Under the pieces are notes generated by a model, which was given only the letters and a program-made list of their open reading frames with translations, had not been told where the DNA came from and did not search any database. DNA of 64,000 nt, taken from assembly GCA_963573385.1 (NCBI GenBank), contig CAUYLG010005289.1:1-64000 (forward strand), read 5' to 3'. A program made the position numbers and the translations under genes. Shown one piece after another: positions 1-13,339 of the stretch; position 1 is the stretch's first letter, and every line of letters begins with the position of its first letter. This stretch comes from Cacajao melanocephalus (Eukaryota; Chordata; Mammalia; Primates; Pitheciidae).

Positions 1-228
1 CCACCCCAAATCCACAAAACATACATTTTTCTCAGTATCACATTACACCTATTTTTAAAGTGACCACATAATTGGAAGTAAATCACTCCTCAGCAATTGC
101 ATAGCATTTCACAGGTTTAAATAAAATATTGGTTGGCTGCTCGTTTGTTATTTTCATCTCTTATTCCTTCCTATCTCCATTGTTAAGCACAATTATTGGC
201 ATAAAAGAGGTTTTTAATACCCATTTTT

Positions 229-540
<312 letters not shown>

Positions 541-612
541 TTACACAGGAAGATCCTGTTATTGAGTTTAAAGTTTATTATTTATGTCCCCAGTATTTAT
601 GCACAAACCTAT

Positions 613-985
613 TATATCAGTTTGCTAGGGCTGCCATGATAAAGTACCACAAACTGGGTAGCTTAAACAACAGAAAGTTATTGTCTTAAAGTTCTGGAGG
701 CTAGAAGTCCAAAATCAAGGTGTTGGCAGTGTTGTTTTCTTTCGCAAGTGGTGTGGGAGAATCTGTTCTAAGCCTCTTTCCTTGGTGTGCAGGTGACTGT
801 CTTCGTGTCCCATGCTGTTTCCCCTTTCCATGGAGCAACAGTCATATTGAATGAAGGCCCACCCTAACGACATCATTTAACTTGCTTACCTCTGTAAAGA
901 CCCTGTCTCCAAATAAGACTGCATTCTGAGGTACCGGAGTTAGGACTTTATGAATTAGGGGAGGGGGGAGTGGACACAACACCTA
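613..985 (-). mobile_element. MaLR-type LTR, MLT1 group
   Basis: Seen from the plus strand it opens with cagtttgctagggctgccat and has the characteristic aaactgggtagcttaaacaa. It then runs through agttctggaggctagaagtc and ends with a ggactttatgaattaggg-type tail. These match the reverse complement of MLT1-class LTRs (ERVL-MaLR). It is a diverged, non-coding solo LTR. Confidence 0.75.
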
Positions 986-1387
986 GATTTTAGAAGGCAC
1001 AGCCCTTATTCACAAAGAGTTTATTATTATCCCATTTTGAGGTCAAGACTTAGTCACAGGACACATTCAGAACTCCCTTTAGAGAATGTAATCAAATGAT
1101 ACCCTCTCTGTTTTGGCCAGGAAGCCTTTAGAGCAGCTGCTTCGAAATTTCACGCACACTGTCCCCTTCACAATTACTGCCACAACTCGATGCTACTACT
1201 TACTTGATGCTTTTTAATCTGTGCTCTTTTTACTTAAGTGAGTTTACTTCAGCCCATTAATGGAAAACCAGTATCCCTGCCAAAAATAGAAGGCAAATTT
1301 AAAACTAAACACATTAGCATTAAATTTTAAAATACTGCCCCTGAATCATCTGATATCCTTTTGCCCCAGTTCAACACAGCCCTAAAG

Positions 1388-1555
1388 GCTGGTGCAATGG
1401 AAGGAGTCCTCTGAATTAGGAAATTATTAGACAAATTTGGTCCAAATTCTGTCACATCATCTGTGGTGGGTAAGCAACTTAACCTGCTAGCTTCCTCCTC
1501 TGGTTCTCACCATCAGGTGGCACAGTTGATCAACTGGAAAGCTACCCTAAGAATT
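1388..1555 (+). mobile_element. Probable MIR fragment
   Basis: The stretch has the order expected of a MIR core: a ccaaattctgtcacatc block, then gggtaagcaacttaacctgc, then a cttcctcctctgg block. The match is diverged and the ends are unclear. Confidence 0.5.
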
Positions 1556-1565
1556 ATATGAAATA

Positions 1566-3999
<2,434 letters not shown>

Positions 4000-4240
4000 C
4001 ATTTATTATAGTCTTACCAAAGCAAATCCTGTTCCAAGCACTTTAGAAGTATGCAGAGAAATCCTACCAAGTATTTTATTTTTTCCAGTAAGATTGATAT
4101 TGTTATCATAGGGGAGTAAGCCACTTGTCCAGTGTCACCCAGGAAGCAAGTGGCAAAGCAGAGATTTAAACACAGATCTACCCAAATTGAGAGTATAAGC
4201 ACTTGACCACTAGCTTCTAGTACAGAGTTGGGAGGTTGAT
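4000..4240 (-). mobile_element. MIR element
   Basis: Reverse-complement MIR signature: ccaagcactttagaagtatg, then a gccacttgtccagtgtcacc block, then caagtggcaaagcagagatt and tataagcacttgaccactag. It is close to full length. Confidence 0.85.
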
Positions 4241-4242
4241 GA

Positions 4243-4665
4243 CAACGCATAATGGATAGAGCATAGGCTTCAAATTCAGGAAAATTTCAAGTCCTTGTCC
4301 TTGCTGAAAAATATTGGAGATGTTAATTAACTATGTGGCCTATTTCTTCAGCCATAAAATGGGGATACTAATAACTGCCTAATGTAGATATTTGTTGCTG
4401 TACTCAGCATCCATCTCCCTCGCAATTCTCAGCAGAGGGGCTTATATCACACTAGCCCCATCCTTAGCTCCAAGTTGGCCCTTGTTGGCTTAGAAGATAA
4501 TTTGCATACACCACTCTCTTGGCCACAGTTATTGGGGTTGAGAGAGGGCTAGTTTTTGTTTGTTTTGTCACTGACAAATCCTAACTGATATACCAGCGCA
4601 TAAGGCTGTTTTAAGGATTAAATAAGACAATTGGCTTAATGCCTAGCAAAAATGAACTTTAAAAA
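4243..4665 (+). mobile_element. MIR split by an insertion of about 210 bp
   Basis: The 5' half at about 4243-4388 includes gcataggcttcaaattcagg and ataaaatggggatactaata. The 3' half at about 4600-4665 includes aggctgttttaaggattaaa and ttaatgcctagcaaa. The intervening segment is not MIR. It ends with aaatcctaactgatatacca, resembling the 3' end of an old mammalian LTR-like repeat whose family I cannot name. Confidence 0.75.
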
Positions 4666-7024
4666 TTAAATGTTTGGCAGTGATACGGAACATCAATGAG
4701 CCAGAGGATGTTAGACTGAAAAGATTAACTAGGAGGTTCATAACAAACACCTAAACAAAGTGAGAATTGAAAGGATAGTGCTGGGAAACACTGCTAACTT
4801 AAAATTTATACTCCTTGGTAGAGATTGGATGTGCATGTTAAAAGTACAGTAGGAGTCAAAATCTTGTACAATGTTTCCAAGCCTGAGAGCCTGAAAAATA
4901 GCGTTTCTACCAAAAAAAAAAAAAAAAACAGGGAAATTAAGAACTGGTTTCACATGTCAGTCTGTTTGTTTTGAACAAACTGAGTTTGAGGAGTAGCATA
5001 TTCAGAGAAAAATGATCCTGGGAGCTTTAGACAGAGGTTGGGATTCAATAGGGGTATGCTGGGACACTGGCTCTCTGAGGGAGGAAAAGCCCTGATTTGT
5101 AGTGTTTGCGGTTTCCTGTGGTGTAAATGCTGTCATCACAGCTGACTTCCTGCTACCAATGTACATGCAATGAATGCAGATCTGTGCTTTCAGTGCATGA
5201 CGTGCAGAATCGGCTCTCAGGAGCCAGTAAGAGATGGCTCCAGGCACGTTTAGTTGGAGATGAAGCTTTCTGCTTAAACTGGCCTCTTAAAAGAAGGAAA
5301 TCCACAGTAAAGCCTGAAGAATATTTAGAGAATAAGGAAAGAAACAAGTTTCTGTAAAAATAAAAGGACTGGTCAGAAAACTGGCAGATCCAGGACAATG
5401 TCACCGCCAATGAAGAGAGAAGTCTCAAAAATAAGGGGCAAAAAACAGCATCAAAGGGTGTTGGGGGTTGAAGATTAACAAACGGTCTGGTAATCTGACT
5501 TTTAAGAGTTATTGTTGACTTCCAAGTGCATGGTTTTTGTACATAGTATGGATAGAGGGGTTCTAGTTATAATTTCTCATAAAAATAAGAATTCTTTATT
5601 TGTATTTTATTTCTTCGTATATTTTCTTAATAGAGATATCTTTTCTTAATAGAGATACTGAAGAAATTGTGTTGAAATATTTTAGCTCATAGACACTTAC
5701 ATTGGTCACATCGACCTTTAGAAAACAATAAATTACATCAGTTACGGTTTAGAGAAAGATGAAGAGGTTTTAAATTTTATGGCAAGGAAATGTTTGTACT
5801 ATACACATTCATGTTAGATCGTCTCAGTCTCGCCTATGCCTAGAGCTTATATAAGCAAGCACTCAGCCCTATGGATTTGAAATCCCAAGGAAGGTGTGCT
5901 GCACTAAAAAGGAAACATAAGAGATAAAAGAAGAAAAAGTATTTCTAATGTATCTGATCATAAAGGTCACCTGAAAAACTGTGGCACCTTTACAAAAACA
6001 GTATTGGTGGGGTATTTTAAATGGTGCTATTAAAAACTAGCAAAAAATTGTAAATTAAACCTCTATGAGCCTCCATCTAAGAAACTAAATCATCCTACTC
6101 TACTGAATCTTGAGGATCAGATTCATGTTCAGGGAGAGGCCCAGCAAATGCCCACTTAACATATTTCACTGTAACCACACAAGCCTGCTGGGTGCAAGAG
6201 AAGAGATTGACAAAGGGGACAATCGAAGCAGCATGGGAACAATTCCAAACCCTGCACGTGTGCCCCAAGAGGGAACGTGAAATATGCAATTCTTCCAAGC
6301 ATCCCGCCAGGTTCCAGAGAATTTTAGTTTTTGATGACAAAGGCTTTGTTATTATTTGTTTATTTGTTTTCTTATAAAAACAGCCCATAAACACAAGCTA
6401 ACCTTCTCTGGTACTCAGTCTGAGACAGCAATCTGTTCCAACGCTGGAAGAAAAATCTGCCATTGAATTTGGTGTTAAGTCATACTGCTTTCCTAAGGAG
6501 TTTTCATGGGTAATTTTGGCTATACAAAAAATCACCTTCAGGAAGTGACTTTAGCACCTAATTCTTTTTAAGAAGCAACTCCATGATGAAGGAAATGCCT
6601 ATTAAGCACATATTTTTCCCTGCTATTTTACTGAGCAACCATGTACACATTACTTAATCCATCTAAGCCTTCAGCTTCTAATTTGTAAAATGAGACCAAT
6701 AGAGTAAATGATCATTAATTTTCTTTCAAAATTTAAAATCTTTATGGCTCTAAGTTTTAAAATACACTTCAAAAGGTAAATAATATTTTAATGATTCTAA
6801 ATGATGAAAAAATCATGCTTCACTGCTAGCATTTAATTTCCTTAAAAAAGTAATATAGTTTCCTTACATTTGAGTGAAACTTATTTAAAATGTAGAATTC
6901 TGGAGGTTCCAAAGACAGCATCACATAATAAGATGTCACTAAGATGACAGTGTTGCTGCTTGTCCTAGCAGTGTTGATGCAGTTAGAAAGAATTTACAAG
7001 TAATCATCCTGATTATTTTTAATT
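4666..7024. other. Intronic interval, mostly unrecognised
   Basis: No gene is seen. Two items stand out. One is a short tandem duplication at 5623-5658 (ttttcttaatagagata twice). The other, at about 6640-6760, is a weak MIR-like relic with tacttaatccatctaagcct and atttgtaaaatgagaccaat. Confidence 0.45.
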
Positions 7025-7138
7025 AAAAAAAATTTTTAGAGACAGGATCTTGCTATGCTGCCCAAGTTGGACTCAAATTTCTGGGCTCAAATGATCCTGT
7101 AGCCTCAGCCTCCTGAGTAGCTGGTACTACAGGCAGGC
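7025..7138 (-). mobile_element. Free Alu monomer (FLAM-like)
   Basis: It is a single Alu arm in antisense: ttttagagacaggatcttgc, a diverged ggctcaaatgatcct block, then cagcctcctgagtagctgg. No second arm is present. High divergence suggests an ancient monomer. Confidence 0.75.
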
Positions 7139-8734
7139 AATCCTAATTTTTCAAAAGAATTTTATTAGTTTCATAGCACTCCATTCAGGCAAATGAATCA
7201 CATGATGGACCAGAAAACTCCAAGTTACCTTACGTATGCTGACCAGTAACCTTGCTCAAATCAGCAGTTACATCGGGTCATGTGCATAGCACAGTTCACC
7301 TTGTTTATCTCCTTGAAATGTCTCAGAAATGACAGGTTTTGGCAGTTAAAGTGAAAAGAGAAAAAGTGGCTGTCACGGAGCCCAAAACTAAGAAGTTAAC
7401 CTCTAGATGTTCACTGAGTTCTTATAGCTTTCCATTTTATGATGAATGCTTTACAATGTCAAAAATATGCCACAGACTTACACTTAAAGAAAAAAACCTA
7501 CTATTTATGTTGGTGCCTTAAAAAGATACATAGCAAATATTTAGAATTCTGTTAATGTAAATTTCCAGTTGAAAATTTCAAAAGTTTTAAGGTTAGTCAT
7601 TCATTAACATATTTGATTCTATTAGTATACCTTAGTGCTATAAATATAGTCCCCCAAAAAAGCAGTACTTAATTTTGTAGAGTGAAAGGATGATCACTGC
7701 TTGATCCATCAATAATCTCAAAACAGCACTTGCTTGTACTAGAGGTATAATAACTATCTTGCAAATATACTGGTACATATTTCAGAATGTCAAAAACGCT
7801 ATAGATATTCATCATGCCAAACAAGTTATAACTTTCAGGAAACCATCTATGACTGCTTAGAGCGTCAGATGCACATTTTCAGAAACAAGAGAACAAGAAA
7901 GGTCCAAAAAGTAAGAGTATAAAGCAGTAGACATACTGAATTCAGGAAAAAGTTATTTTTATTTAAACATAAAATGCTTTCAATATTGAAGACAGATCCT
8001 ATAGGTAAGGAAATGGGAAACAAGAGGCTAGTACACTGTAAAATAATTAGGAAAAACCTGCAATGGTGACTCATTAACTATGATCCTGAATATAGAAGAT
8101 ATTTTTTAAACAGTTTCAAAAGCCTGATACATAGTAAACTTCTAACATTGTTAAACAAATGGATGAATAAATACCAAAAATATTCTCTTCAATAAAATCA
8201 TTAGTTGAAAACTACATAATATGGAATCATCCTCAATAAAAGAGTATTTACTCATACCATAATTACTCTAACTTAAAAACTATTTTCAAATAAATTAATT
8301 AATCTGCACAGATAATGCAGCACAGAGAGCTGGGTAAAGTGCTCAGCCTACAATATAAACAAGATGCAGTTAAGAAGTTAGGAGTGCAATGGAAGGAGGA
8401 CACATGGAGAAAGACAAATTATAAATAACAAAGTGTAATCAGCACTGAAACAGTGACATGATAAAATACCTAAGGGAGGAGGCAAACAGACTAAACTCCT
8501 TAACTACCTAGAATAGTTAGGTAGATCACCCACAGAGTGGGTGACTTTTTTGAATCCTGTCTTAAAAGATACACAGAAGTCAGGAAGTCAGACAGAAAAA
8601 GGGAAGTGGACAGGAGGTGTTCTCTTCAAGCACATCTGTAAGCCCTTCAGGACAAAAGCCTGGCATGTGCACATACAATTTCCACCCCCTGGAATGACCT
8701 TTTTTGTGTGTGAACACAAAAGCATCTCAATTTC
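7139..8734. other. Intronic interval without recognisable elements
   Basis: AT-rich sequence in which I recognise no repeat family, exon or RNA gene. The longest frames (60-70 codons) carry no family motif. Confidence 0.5.
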
Positions 8735-8985
8735 ACACTAAGTCCAAATATCATCTTCTTGGTAAAGCCCTTTCAATACCCTTCCCATCTCTGAACCTAT
8801 CTCAGGCATTAGACTGCCCCTTCTCCATGCTCTTGTGGTCTTTGTAATGTTGTTCTGAACACAGTGCATTATAATTATTTCCTTCCTACTTACATCTCAC
8901 CCTATTGTGAGCTGATTCATGTTTTATCCCACTGCCTGGTGCCAGCCACATAGTAGGTTCTCAACAAATGTTTGTTGGGGATGTG
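8735..8985 (+). mobile_element. L2 LINE 3' end
   Basis: It contains the L2 3' terminal signature: a diverged ggtaaagccctttc block, ctgcctggtgccagccacat, then agtaggttctcaacaaatgt followed by ttgttgggg. Non-coding relic. Confidence 0.85.
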
Positions 8986-9029
8986 GGTAGTGGAGTGGCT
9001 ACCTGGGTACTCATATATTACAATTACAA

Positions 9030-9190
9030 ATGTTATCTTGTTTCACCTTCGGTGCAATTTTATGAGGTTGGTACATTAAGAAACTGAGGCTCAGAATGGT
9101 TCAGTAACTCTTCCAAGTGCCAACTAAGTAGCAGAGCCACATTTGAATCCAGGTCTGTCCTGTACCCCCAACTCCAAAACCATCCTCAGA
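9030..9190 (-). mobile_element. MIR fragment
   Basis: Antisense MIR core: aagaaactgaggctcagaat, ttcagtaactcttccaagtg, agtagcagagccacatttga, atccaggtctgtc. Confidence 0.85.
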
Positions 9191-10559
9191 GCCACTCTAT
9201 TATTACCCAATGTTGAAGTTAATGGATCCAATAGACTCTCCCCAGTTCAAGCTGGTTTGTAGGTAAGGCATTATCGAGGTCTGGTAATGATTTTATAAAC
9301 TACAGTAGACTGAGAAAATGTGATCATTTATAGTATTTGACTGTTGTTTTACAAATTTTGATGTAGGAAGAGAAATACCATGCTTTCTCAATGAATATAT
9401 ATTTGGAGTTTTGTATTTCATAATTTATATAAAATAAGAACAAAAACTCAAACTATGAAAATGTGAAAGACTCCCTTACCATCATCACTAAATCTGAGTT
9501 ATAATACTCAGTTTCTACAACTTAAACAGGTTAAAAATCTGAGTTGCTCAATGTAGTTTCTCTGAAGTCCATATGAAGTGCACTATTGTGAAGCAAGTCT
9601 GTATTTATTCAACCATAATGTCAGCCAGATTGTGGGAAACAATTGACGGAAAAAAATATAATGACTTTGATAGTTATCACAGCTCCACTGTAACTCAAAG
9701 ATTGCAAGCATAAGGCTGGTTTAAGGCCTTGACTTTACAACTAATGATAAAAATAGCTGGTACAAAATGAAATAGAGAACACATGAGAGCCTGTTAAGGG
9801 GAAACCCACTGGAGAAAATGAAGAGAGGATCTTGGACATATCTGACACCTTTCATCATAACCTACATTAATCAGGAAAAAAAAAACATATTCTTTGGTTT
9901 GGTAAACCAACAAGGATTTGAAGTTAAATTGTAAACTTCACCTATGAGCTTCCATTTATTTTATAATGCAATTTTGTATGTATGTGTTTTATAAGAAAAT
10001 CAAGCCCAGTGTACCCTGGTGCTGCTGATTCAGGTAAGTCAGCTTTTTTTTTCATCTTTAAACTGTTTACTTATCCAATAGATTATTGTTTTCAGCCATT
10101 ATTTTCTGGAGGTTTGTTACACAGAATATGTCTATGAAAAAACACAACAATAATAATAATGACTAATGTAGAAGAAGGGGTTTAAAACAGGATGGAATTA
10201 AATGTTGTCAACAATGAAAGAGAAGATGGGGAAGAAAGTGATTGGAATGAAAAGATCCTAAGATTCTTGTACAGTTTGAGGCACTTAAATATCCTGATTC
10301 ATTATATGCTAACTCAATTACACATATCAAAAAATAAAAGAATAATCATTAACTAATAGACTAGAATGTTTAAATTCCAAGCAAATAGGCTTAGGAAGAA
10401 TGTGAGAGGTGGAAGTAAAGACAACTTATCATTTCCATTGAAGGCATAAAAATAGGGGGGAAAAACTAAGAAAAAGCATGATATAAAGAAAATAAATAAG
10501 ATGTTCAAATAAGTCCAAATATATAAAAAGTAAAAGCAGATGTAAAAACCTTTACATGT
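9191..10559. other. Intronic interval without recognisable elements
   Basis: AT-rich sequence. I see no gene or confidently named repeat. Parts from 10320 onward may be very old L1 but are too diverged to call. Confidence 0.45.
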
Positions 10560-10780
10560 ACCAATTTTAAAAGATGCTCACTCGGATTAGATTTAAAAAA
10601 TCATAAAGCTTTACATGATTTACAGCAGATAAATCTGAAGCATGCCAAAGAATGGGTGAAAGCAAATTGATAGGAAAAGATAAACTAAGCAAAATCTAGC
10701 CAAAAGGAAGTTGATATAACAACTGATAACAGACAAAATGGACTTTAAGAAATGTATCAGGATAAAATAATGGCATTATA
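10560..10780 (+). mobile_element. Old L1 (L1M) ORF2-derived fragment
   Basis: The run gggtgaaagcaaattgatag ... gataaactaagcaaaatcta ... acagacaaaatggactttaa follows the order of a conserved block in L1 ORF2. The reading frame is broken. Edges are uncertain and flanking AT-rich DNA may belong to the same element. Confidence 0.55.
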
Positions 10781-11559
10781 AGTAACTTTCTAGGTGTGCC
10801 CCTATTTAATGCTTAAGAAAATATAAATATGAAATCTACTTATAACAAATATGATAAAATTAGTATGCGTGGTAAACAATTATTTTTTGGGTTAGTAATG
10901 GTTGCAACCAGAACCTCATGCGAATGCTATCTTAACTCCATCACAAAATATTTACAATTATTTAATTACAATTATTTAACGTTTACTAATTATGGCTATA
11001 TGAGTCTCCTTTAAGGAAAAGTGACATAAATAATCATGGGGGACAATAAAAATAAAACAAAGTTAATGTTTCTACAATCACCTCAATCTATGGACAGAAG
11101 AATGCCTGTATGAAGTATCACTTGCAATCAATATGCTAAGGCATAAAATATGCTAAAGCTTCTTTAGCTACACCAACCTATGCAATTTTTGAAAACAAGT
11201 CTTTCATAACCATTTTGAACATGTGGACTCCTCTGTGGACCAAATCTTCAACATGCATATTAAAAGGAAGATTCATGATTGTCTGAGACACCAAGGTGAT
11301 CCTGTGAATTCAGATTCCACTGAATGCTATTTTTCATCCATAATGGTCATGCACTGTCCTTGGTACTGCCCAGAGTATGCCGGCTCACTCAGTCTCTGAA
11401 CACCTTGCAAAGTGTATTGCAAAGTATGAAACTTTCTAACCCCTAGAATCTATTCTTGCAGTGACCATGCAACGTTGTCTCAGGCTTTGAAACAGACTAC
11501 AAGACCAGACACATTGTTAGCAAGACATTCTACTATGGCAGAGACACTGATTGCTCACT

Positions 11560-11955
11560 GAATAGCCAAAGGCTTCTATGCATTTCCCAGTCCCCTTGCA
11601 GTTAGGCAGAATTTTGCTAACAATGCTGAACAATGAGCTCTGAGCTGAAGTGAAGTGTGTTGCTTTGGTGTCCAAGCATTTAAAAGCTGGAGTAAAAGTT
11701 TCCAGCTCTCTTTTCCCAACACTTGCCCAAAGAGGTCATGTGCTCCCGATGGCATAATTATAAAATGGTTGAGCCTTTAATAATCCAATATGGAAAAAAT
11801 AAAGAAGGTGATGAGCCTGAGTCCATAAGTGGCAGTATGAATCAAGCCCCCTGCCAACCCATGCTAGACATCCAGCATTAGCAATAAACAATTCTTTGTT
11901 CTGTTAAGCCCTGAGGACTCAGGGTTAGTTAATTACTGCAGCATAATCTGACTAG
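11560..11955 (+). repeat. Ancient interspersed repeat with LTR-like 3' end, family not named
   Basis: It ends with tctgttaagccctgaggact and actgcagcataatctgacta, the typical 3' terminus of an old mammalian repeat. An AATAAA is visible at 11883. The internal sequence agrees in order with that repeat, but I cannot assign the family with confidence. Confidence 0.5.
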
Positions 11956-12449
11956 GTGACAAGAATTTAGAGTTAAGTTGTTCCAAAAAACAATTTCATG
12001 TTCAAAGCTCTTATTTTGTAAGGGCATTTTAAAATTTTAAAGATATTACCTAAAACAACTTTTCTTTGGCAGGAATCATGATAAAATATCAAAAGAATTT
12101 AGGATCAGGTACTCTTAACTGTATTTGATAGCTATTCTGAAGAAATGTATTTGATACCTAATACATTAATTCTTTATTCCATTTGATTGAATTTCAGATT
12201 AAATTACAGATTTCCCATCACCTTTGTAAGGCATGTTGATTTAGAACCTACATCACACTCAAATTAAAATACTGCATTATTTAGCATTCACATTTTAAGT
12301 GTGTATATAATTTCTAGAGTTCTCCTTCAAGAGATGAATTTTGTTTTCCTTGAGTAGAAGTGTCCCATGGTGTCACTTTAAACTGGAAATCCCTTCTTGG
12401 GAATTCATTCAGTGGGTAAGTTTGTGCTGCAGCTTCAGACTACCAGTAA

Positions 12450-12720
12450 AATGATTTTATTATTATTAATAATTACCAAAGCATTAATGATAGTTTATAA
12501 TCATCATAACCTTACAATCTGCCCAAGCACCTTGCCAAGCATTTAATATGCAATATCTCATTTAATTCTCATAATATTGGTGATTTCTTAAGAATTTTTT
12601 TAAAGATGGAGAAATTGAGGTTAAAAAGTTAAATAATCTGCCCATGGTCATTCAGCTAACCATTCATTGAATTTACTCGTGTATCTAACTGTACTGCCTG
12701 TGATCTCAATGACTGATAAC
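12450..12720 (-). mobile_element. MIR element
   Basis: Antisense MIR running through caccttgccaagcatttaat, atctcatttaattctcataa, gatggagaaattgaggttaa, and a diverged cccatggtcattcagctaac block. Confidence 0.8.
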
Positions 12721-12892
12721 TTCAGAGCTTCTCAAAATGTGTTGCTGTGACGGTCCTGGGTAGTTCATTGACAAAAGTTATTCCTTAACAGTTAATGCAT
12801 GTCAGAAAGAAATATACCTAACAATGCAAACCTTTCTCTAACACCACTGCTTAGAACATTGTCAGGTAGAGAGTTTGTTTGGTTTTAATCAA

Positions 12893-13339
12893 ATGAGTTA
12901 TTTCACTTCAAGTAATACCTCTAGGTTCATCAGTGTTGTCACAAATGAGAAGATTTCCTTCTTTTCAATGAATGCATAGTATTCCTATATATTTTATATA
13001 TATATATATTCCTATATATATATATATATTCCTATATATATATATATATTCCTATATATATATATTCCTATATATATATATATACACACACACACACTAT
13101 ATGCATAGTATTCCTATAAATATATATATATTTACCACATTTTCCTTATCCATTCATCCACTGATGGACACTTGAGCTGACTGCATATCTTGGCTATTGT
13201 AAATATTGCTGCAATAAACATGGGAGTCCAGATATCGCTTTTGTATGCTGATTTCGCTTCCTTTGGATATGTATACCCATAAGTGGGACTGCTGGGTCAT
13301 ATAGTATTTATATTTTTAATTTTTTGAGGAACCTACATA
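12893..13339 (-). mobile_element. L1 fragment, first part (split by Tigger1)
   Basis: Antisense L1 ORF2-end sequence: ctctaggttcatcagtgttg, cattcatccactgatggaca, gctgcaataaacatgggagt, gtgggactgctgggtcatat, and it stops at ggaacctacata. It resumes at 15672 with ctgttttcc, exactly where intact L1 continues. An internal TATTCC/TA array is described separately. Confidence 0.9.
12971..13130. repeat. TATTCC(TA)n tandem array inside the L1
   Basis: About five units of attccta followed by TA runs of variable length occupy 12981-13083, then a short (AC)n at 13084-13097. The L1-derived word atgcatagtattcctata occurs on both sides (12972-12989 and 13101-13118). The array therefore lies between two copies of its own seed. 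Confidence 0.9.

Noticed and set aside
12971..13130. CRISPR-like repeat array
   Set aside because: Units are TA-rich and unequal, with no unique spacers. This is a microsatellite/minisatellite in a vertebrate L1.
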